A stretch of DNA of 39,366 nt from a virus. Under the pieces are notes generated by a model, which was not told the DNA's origin, made no database searches, and saw only the letters and a program-made list of their open reading frames with translations. Made by a program: the position numbers and the translations under genes. The stretch lies in the IMG/VR virus record IMGVR_UViG_3300022868_000005, positions 1 to 39,366 of that record; one strand, 5' to 3'. Shown here one piece after another: positions 35,815 to 39,366 of this stretch (positions are counted from its first letter, which is position 1; every line of letters begins with the position of its first letter).

Positions 35815-35970
35815 ATGTGGAAAGAATTAATGGTTAAATTTGGAAAACTTTTATTGATTTGGGGTGCAAACCTATTATGGAACTTTGCGGACACTGACAA
35901 AAATGGTGAACTGAGTCAAAAAGAATTGAAAAGCTTGTTTAATAAAATACAAAAAATATTAAAAAAGTAA
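35815..35970 (+). CDS. Membrane microprotein with a canonical EF-hand loop (51 aa)
   Basis: Residues 10-25 (GKLLLIWGANLLWNFA) are a hydrophobic helix. Residues 26-37 are DTDKNGELSQKE, a complete EF-hand calcium loop with ligands D26, D28, N30, backbone of E32, S34 and E37, and the invariant Gly at position 6 (G31). Helix LKSLFNKIQKILKK follows. The protein is therefore a helix-loop-helix with a membrane-like entering helix. A Ca-responsive switch next to the peptidase and membrane genes could time lysis; that is inference. Confidence 0.6.
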   Translation: MWKELMVKFGKLLLIWGANLLWNFADTDKNGELSQKELKSLFNKIQKILKK

Positions 35971-35971
35971 A

Positions 35972-36790
35972 ATGACAATACAAAACAATGTTGATAACAA
36001 AAACTCTTGGGAAAACATTATTGCTAATTCTAATATGGGTGTCAAGGTAAACTTTCACAAGTTCGATGTTGATAAACAAACTATTGTGTTGATGGGTGAT
36101 GAACATATTGGGTCTAATTTGTATGATGAGTATTCTCATAAAAAAAATATTGAGTGGTGTTTAGAGAATAGTATTCCTATTATTTTGATGGGTGATGAGT
36201 TAGAGACTGCTACTAAGACTAGTGTTGGTGCTGGAGTGTTTGAGCAGGACCAGATTGTTCAGGAGCAGTTGGAGAAGTGTGTTGGATTGTATAAGGATTT
36301 GGCTCATGAAGGTTTAATACTTGGAAACCATGTGGGTAATCATGAGGCTAGAGTTTACAAACATAGTGGAACTAATTTGTCTAAGATTCTTAGCATGATG
36401 CTTAATGTTACGTATTTGGGTGTTGGTGCAGTAACAATGTTTAGAATAGGAAAACAAACATACACTTTGTACACTACGCATGGAAACTCGGGTGCTAGAA
36501 TGCCTCATACAAAGATTGCTAATGTTATTAAGATGCAGTCAATGATTGATGTTGACATTTATGCTGCTGGTCACGTTCACCAACTTTCTCATCATGTGCA
36601 GAATTATTACGAGGTTGATAAGAGGAAAAGGATTATTGTTGAAGCTCAGAAGCATTATATTTTGACTGGTAGTTACTTGAAGCATTGGGGTGGTTACGCT
36701 CACATTATGAATATGGAACCTGCAAGAGTTGGCAGTCCTAAACTAAAACTTGGTGGTTTAGAGAGGAGTATACGGGTGAGTTTAGGATGA
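35972..36790 (+). CDS. Calcineurin-like metallophosphoesterase
   Basis: 272 aa. All motifs of the superfamily are present: D43-x-H45 (MGDEHIGS), G74-D75 (LMGDELE), G122-N123-H124-E125 (GNHE), H170 (YTTHG) and G200-H201-V-H203 (AAGHVH), giving a two-metal centre. Similar stand-alone phosphoesterases occur in many phages; substrates (nucleic-acid ends, nucleotides or phosphoproteins) are unknown. It starts one base after the EF-hand gene's stop and ends in an ATGA overlap, so it is in the same operon. Confidence 0.85.
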   Translation: MTIQNNVDNKNSWENIIANSNMGVKVNFHKFDVDKQTIVLMGDEHIGSNLYDEYSHKKNIEWCLENSIPIILMGDELETATKTSVGAGVFEQDQIVQEQLEKCVGLYKDLAHEGLILGNHVGNHEARVYKHSGTNLSKILSMMLNVTYLGVGAVTMFRIGKQTYTLYTTHGNSGARMPHTKIANVIKMQSMIDVDIYAAGHVHQLSHHVQNYYEVDKRKRIIVEAQKHYILTGSYLKHWGGYAHIMNMEPARVGSPKLKLGGLERSIRVSLG

Positions 36791-37008
36791 ATATTGGAGA
36801 AATTGTTAACAAGTTTTATATGAATGAGTTTCCTGATAGTACTGAACTCGTTATTAATTCTGAAGATAAAAAAGATTTGTTAATTGCTCAGAAGAAGTAT
36901 AATCATGCTACTACTGGTAATTACAAAATTTATACTAGTCTTAGTACGGTGGTTGAAGAGGATAAGAAGTATTATAGTTTAAGGTTTAGTTTTGATAAAA
37001 CTTATTGA
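36787..37008 (+). CDS. Hypothetical protein (73 aa)
   Basis: MNIGEIVNKFYMNEFPDSTE, then LVINSEDKKDLLIAQKKYNH and a beta end YKIYTSLSTVVEEDKKYYSL. Its ATG overlaps the phosphoesterase stop. No family is recognised. Confidence 0.55.
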   Translation: MNIGEIVNKFYMNEFPDSTELVINSEDKKDLLIAQKKYNHATTGNYKIYTSLSTVVEEDKKYYSLRFSFDKTY

Positions 37009-37010
37009 AA

Positions 37011-37088
37011 ATGATGTGGATTTCAAGAACGGATTATGTTGGATTCGTAGATAAATATGCTGATTTATTTAAACCAATATTAAAATGA
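37011..37088 (+). CDS. Possible 25-aa peptide
   Basis: MMWISRTDYVGFVDKYADLF then KPILK, ending in an ATGA overlap with the nuclease-like gene at 37085. It may serve coupling. Confidence 0.35.
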   Translation: MMWISRTDYVGFVDKYADLFKPILK

Positions 37089-37429
37089 ATGAGAAAGAAC
37101 AAATAAGTAGGTTAGAATACTGGATTAATAAGTGTCCAATGTTTAAAGATTATAAAGGAATATACACTAATGTTCAAATTAATAATAAAAGAAGAACTGT
37201 TCTAGAGCTTGACTATGTTGGTATTTATTCTTCTTTTGATTTAACTGTTGAGGTTAAAGGTCATTATAGTAGGGCTTCTATTAAAAAAAAGAATAAGCAG
37301 ATTAAAAAGTATAAGAGGAATGTTTATTTGATTCAGGATAAGCTTGGTCTCGAGAGGAGAACAATGTATTTTTTTAGTGCTTTTTTTGATAATGATTTAA
37401 TGCATATAGAGTATGAGGGTAAGAAGTGA
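37085..37429 (+). CDS. PD-(D/E)XK-like nuclease
   Basis: 114 aa. The core shows D43 (LELDYVG), then E56-V-K58 (LTVEVKG) separated by 12 residues, followed by a basic helix KKKNKQIKKYKRN: the strand-D, strand-ExK, helix order of PD-(D/E)XK nucleases such as Holliday-junction resolvases. It may resolve branched DNA before packaging. It overlaps both neighbours. Bases 37179-37429 are nearly identical to 38055-38305, where an in-frame TAG replaces the CAG for Q84. Confidence 0.6.
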   Translation: MNEKEQISRLEYWINKCPMFKDYKGIYTNVQINNKRRTVLELDYVGIYSSFDLTVEVKGHYSRASIKKKNKQIKKYKRNVYLIQDKLGLERRTMYFFSAFFDNDLMHIEYEGKK

Positions 37430-37545
37430 AGACTAAGTGTGTGTTTTGTGGATGTGAGAACGAGTGTTGGAATAAGTATAGTGAGTCTTGGCATTGTGCA
37501 GATTGTGGTAGAATGAAAAATTATGTTGCAGATGCTGAAGTTCTT
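37179..37545 (+). repeat. Source copy of duplicated nuclease/zinc-ribbon segment
   Basis: 37179 to about 37545 corresponds to 38055 to about 38421. The two are nearly identical through the nuclease 3' end and most of the zinc-ribbon gene. The only differences seen in the nuclease part are G37273 against T and C37334 against T. After about 37525 they diverge mainly at synonymous third positions, so this is not a simple assembly duplication. Confidence 0.8.
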
Positions 37546-37566
37546 GATAAGGTGTACAATGTCTAG
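37426..37566 (+). CDS. Small zinc-ribbon protein, copy 1 (46 aa)
   Basis: The GTG start overlaps the nuclease stop (GTGA). Cysteines: CVFCGC near residues 4-9, C14, and CADC near 26-29 following WH. A compact ribbon. An intact paralogue lies at 38302-38442 with a different C-terminus (KVNEL instead of KVYNV). It is coupled to the nuclease, suggesting joint action on DNA. Confidence 0.6.
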   Translation: MKTKCVFCGCENECWNKYSESWHCADCGRMKNYVADAEVLDKVYNV

Positions 37567-37753
37567 AGAAACGCCGCCAGAAATAAGATATGAGATGCAA
37601 AATGTTCTAGATGAGTACTATTATAATCGTGTTACTGACGACGAAGTTTTTAAGAAGTATAATTATTATAAAAGATTAAATTATTGTTATGAGGACTTTT
37701 TTAGTGCGTATTTGGGTTATATGGCTGAGAAAAAGTATGTTTCTGTTAAGTGA
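37559..37753 (+). CDS. Hypothetical protein (64 aa), last gene of the operon
   Basis: MSRETPPEIRYEMQNVLDEY, then YYNRVTDDEVFKKYNYYKRL, helical and aromatic-rich. The start at 37559 overlaps the end of the zinc-ribbon gene; the same frame is open to 37523. It is followed by a T-run terminator. No family is recognised. Confidence 0.55.
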   Translation: MSRETPPEIRYEMQNVLDEYYYNRVTDDEVFKKYNYYKRLNYCYEDFFSAYLGYMAEKKYVSVK

Positions 37754-37756
37754 TTG

Positions 37757-37780
37757 TGTTTTTTTACACTTTTTTTTGTT
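37757..37780 (+). terminator. T-run terminator
   Basis: GTGTTTTTTTACACTTTTTT: GTGT/ACAC flank a first T-run and a second T-run follows directly. It ends the operon that started upstream of the tail genes; the promoter repeat begins two bases later. Confidence 0.6.
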
Positions 37781-37781
37781 A

Positions 37782-37884
37782 GTATAGGTTTTACCATACC
37801 AGAAAGCAAACATTTATATATTACCTATGCGTAATAAGTATTGAAAAGTGTGAAAACACACACGAGAGGTAAAAAAATGGAAAC
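37782..37884 (+). promoter_or_regulatory. Duplicated promoter-leader, copy 1
   Basis: 103 bases identical to 38498-38600. They contain a near-palindrome TATAGGTTTTACCATA, the promoter AAACATTTATATATTA (TATA box 37813-37820), an expected start near 37843, a GTGTG-AAAA-CACAC hairpin (37848-37861) in the leader, the SD GAGAGGT and the first codons ATGGAAAC. It drives the chimeric ORF at 37877. Confidence 0.75.
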
Positions 37885-38212
37885 TTTAGGGATTAAAAAA
37901 AAGGTTGAATACCAAGTGTCAGTTATGAAAAATGATGATGGTAAATTATTGCATTCTAATGCTGATAAGCGTAGTTTTGCGGTTTCAAAGATTTTGGAAG
38001 AGGATGCAGAGTTTCAGAAAAACTTGTGTATTGTTGAAAATAATCGAAAGCTAGTTAATAATAAAAGAAGAACTGTTCTAGAGCTTGACTATGTTGGTAT
38101 TTATTCTTCTTTTGATTTAACTGTTGAGGTTAAAGGTCATTATAGTAGTGCTTCTATTAAAAAAAAGAATAAGCAGATTAAAAAGTATAAGAGGAATGTT
38201 TATTTGATTTAG
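37877..38212 (+). pseudogene. Chimeric ORF: junction-gene fragment fused in frame to nuclease core
   Basis: 111 codons. MET comes from the promoter repeat. Residues up to ENNRKL-V come from the middle of the junction gene (171-base identity to 39196-39366). From NNKRRT onward it is the nuclease with D, E and K of the active site. Both joins are in frame. The frame ends at TAG 38210, which replaces the CAG for nuclease Q84; 30 further codons of nuclease sequence remain after it (38213-38304). It is either a decaying recombination product or a new short fusion protein; the intact promoter and SD mean it could be expressed. Confidence 0.6.
37885..38055 (+). repeat. 171-base direct repeat of the junction gene
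   Basis: Identical to 39196-39366. Its last 127 bases are also bases 1-127. After the repeat the sequence continues differently in the two places (TAATAATAAAAG here, GTTTGCTTTAG after base 127), which explains why assembly broke here. Confidence 0.9.
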
Positions 38213-38301
38213 GATAAGCTTGGTCTCGAGAGGAGAACAATGTATTTTTTTAGTGCTTTTTTTGATAATGATTTAATGCATATAGAGTATGAGGGTAAGA
38301 A

Positions 38302-38442
38302 GTGAAGACTAAGTGTGTGTTTTGTGGATGTGAGAACGAGTGTTGGAATAAGTATAGTGAGTCTTGGCATTGTGCAGATTGTGGTAGAATGAAAGATTAT
38401 GTTGCGGATGCAGAAGTATTAGATAAAGTTAATGAATTATGA
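38302..38442 (+). CDS. Small zinc-ribbon protein, copy 2 (46 aa)
   Basis: GTG start, same CVFCGC / C / CADC pattern as 37426-37566. One substitution (N to D after GRMK) and several synonymous changes near the 3' end, then a different tail (KVNEL). It is intact although the nuclease copy before it is broken. It overlaps the end of the nuclease remnant (GTGA). Confidence 0.6.
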   Translation: MKTKCVFCGCENECWNKYSESWHCADCGRMKDYVADAEVLDKVNEL

Positions 38443-38444
38443 TT

Positions 38445-38470
38445 CTTTGTGGTTTTTTCTTGTTTTTTTG
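38445..38470 (+). terminator. T-run terminator
   Basis: TTTGTGGTTTTTTCTTGTTT followed by TTTT after the second zinc-ribbon gene. No hairpin; a typical archaeal T-rich end. It precedes the second promoter repeat. Confidence 0.5.
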
Positions 38471-38497
38471 GGTTGAATTCTAGGGTTAGAGGTGTCT

Positions 38498-38600
38498 GTA
38501 TAGGTTTTACCATACCAGAAAGCAAACATTTATATATTACCTATGCGTAATAAGTATTGAAAAGTGTGAAAACACACACGAGAGGTAAAAAAATGGAAAC
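38498..38600 (+). promoter_or_regulatory. Duplicated promoter-leader, copy 2
   Basis: Identical to 37782-37884 over 103 bases, including the TATA box (38529-38536), the CACAC hairpin leader, SD GAGAGGT and ATGGAAAC. It drives the early operon 38593-39077-junction-2381. The gene-specific sequence differs right after the fourth base following the ATG. Confidence 0.75.
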
Positions 38601-38919
38601 AAAACAAATATTGCAAATGAAAAAAACAAAACTAAAATTTATAAAATTTGATGGTGTTAAAATAGAAGACGGGTTATGTACAAGTTTACCAACAAGGATT
38701 CATTGTAACGATTTTCCTTTTTATACTTTGAGTTCTGTTAGTGCTTTTTTTAGTACAGATTTTAAAAAAACAGAAGATGGTAAAACTAAGTCTTCAGATA
38801 CAAGTTTGACTCATACTGAAATTCTTAAATGGTTAAATGAATCTGAAAGTTTTGAATATCGAAATGGCGAATTAGTTATTTATCATTCAAGGTACACTTT
38901 TTTTGTGGAGGTGCAATAA
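38593..38919 (+). CDS. Hypothetical protein (108 aa), first gene of the junction operon
   Basis: METKQILQMKKTKLKFIKFD, then a mixed alpha/beta body with CNDFPFYTLSSVSAFFSTDF and a C-terminal GELVIYHSRYTFFVEVQ. No family is recognised. The strong promoter and SD suggest high early expression. Confidence 0.65.
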   Translation: METKQILQMKKTKLKFIKFDGVKIEDGLCTSLPTRIHCNDFPFYTLSSVSAFFSTDFKKTEDGKTKSSDTSLTHTEILKWLNESESFEYRNGELVIYHSRYTFFVEVQ

Positions 38920-38921
38920 AG

Positions 38922-39077
38922 ATGGTTAATGAGATAATTATATACTCTAATGAGTTAAACAATGAAGATTATGATGAAATCAAAAGTTTTTTTGATAAAA
39001 AGTTGAACACAGACCTTGTTCTTAGTTTTGAGAATGCTAAGGGTTTGATGTGTTGTGTTCTTAATGATAGGGGGTAA
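38922..39077 (+). CDS. Small hypothetical protein (51 aa)
   Basis: MVNEIIIYSNELNNEDYDEI, then a helix and LVLSFENAKGLMCCVLNDRG. Strand-helix-strand pattern. GGAGGTGC at the end of the previous gene is its SD. No family is recognised. Confidence 0.55.
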   Translation: MVNEIIIYSNELNNEDYDEIKSFFDKKLNTDLVLSFENAKGLMCCVLNDRG

Positions 39078-39082
39078 AAAAA

Positions 39083-39366
39083 ATGAATAGAATAGAATTG
39101 GAAAAGTTTTTGAATAACAAAATCGTAAATATAGGTAATTTAAAAAGAAAGATTTTTGAAAATAGCATTCTTATGAAATCTATCGAGGATAACAATTTAG
39201 GGATTAAAAAAAAGGTTGAATACCAAGTGTCAGTTATGAAAAATGATGATGGTAAATTATTGCATTCTAATGCTGATAAGCGTAGTTTTGCGGTTTCAAA
39301 GATTTTGGAAGAGGATGCAGAGTTTCAGAAAAACTTGTGTATTGTTGAAAATAATCGAAAGCTAGT
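39083..39366 (+). CDS. N-terminal part of the junction-spanning hypothetical protein
   Basis: Starts MNRIELEKFLNNKIVNIGNL, charged helices, then the part shared with the chimeric ORF (GIKKKVEYQVSVMKNDDGKL). It continues in frame at base 128 to the stop at 212, total 122 aa (369 bases with stop). SD GGGGGT. No family is recognised; its coupling to the annealing-like gene suggests a replication or recombination accessory. Confidence 0.7.
   Translation, partial: MNRIELEKFLNNKIVNIGNLKRKIFENSILMKSIEDNNLGIKKKVEYQVSVMKNDDGKLLHSNADKRSFAVSKILEEDAEFQKNLCIVENNRKL

Noticed and set aside
3153-38212. Genetic code change (TGA as Trp, TAG as Gln)
   Set aside because: TGA at a Trp position (3285) and TAG at a Gln position (38210) are tempting, but TGA and TAG are used as ordinary stops throughout, often in ATGA overlaps, and TGG and CAG are common. 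Two single transitions explain both.
1-39366. Integrase, attachment sites or lysogeny module
   Set aside because: No recombinase motif (tyrosine R..HxxR..Y or serine type) was seen in any frame, and the tRNA pair is not repeated elsewhere as an att core.

Overview
The window is an essentially complete genome of a tailed virus (Caudoviricetes-type virion) that almost certainly infects an archaeon. The first 127 bases are repeated exactly as the last 127 bases. Joining the ends restores one intact 122-codon gene across the junction, so the contig represents a circular or circularly permuted molecule of about 39,239 bp. Archaeal origin is inferred from TATA-type promoters (AAACATTTAWATATA and TTTAAATAAT), three of which sit about 28 bases upstream of a start codon as expected for leaderless mRNAs, from T-run terminators, and from two secreted proteins rich in N-glycosylation sequons. 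Their LamG, Ig-like and 'NVNSSDYWD' modules resemble what I know from surface proteins of DPANN archaea (Woesearchaeota/Pacearchaeota-like). That host assignment is inference. The DNA is AT-rich, and every supported gene, including both tRNAs, lies on the + strand.

Layout. (1) 39083 across the junction to 7876: accessory and early region of many short genes coupled by ATGA/GTGA/TAATG overlaps. It holds a DNA-annealing-like protein (209-820), several zinc-binding and winged-helix proteins, ribbon-helix-helix regulators, a YopX-family protein and a 38-repeat beta-helix protein (6356-7309). It also holds an AT-rich repeat region (2382-2530) and two copies of a structured leader (5160-5270, 5752-5819). 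(2) 7884-11243: a leaderless ribbon-helix-helix gene, small and large terminase, small regulators and two tandem tRNA genes. (3) 11251-17851: head module with a portal-MuF fusion, a prohead protease with an in-frame internal start for a scaffold, the HK97-fold major capsid protein and three to four decoration-like proteins. (4) 17869-24680: a 6.8 kb cassette of secreted or membrane proteins (fibre-like, LamG/Ig/propeller, single-pass protein, holin-like). (5) 24702-34281: head-tail adaptor, neck, tail tube, a very short tape measure, hub and fibre proteins. (6) 34278-37753: transglutaminase-like peptidase, small membrane/EF-hand proteins, metallophosphatase, PD-(D/E)XK-like nuclease and zinc ribbon. 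(7) 37754-39366: a mosaic duplicated region with two identical promoters.

How it works together: terminase packages DNA through the portal into a scaffold-built HK97 shell. Adaptor, neck and terminator proteins join a short non-contractile tail. No DNA polymerase, helicase, integrase or methylase is recognisable, so replication probably leans on the host, helped by the annealing-like protein and the nuclease. Lysis candidates are the 80-aa coiled-coil/hydrophobic-tail protein and the transglutaminase-like peptidase. No stretch longer than 300 bases lacks a gene; the longest gap, 2382-2589, is the repeat-rich promoter region.
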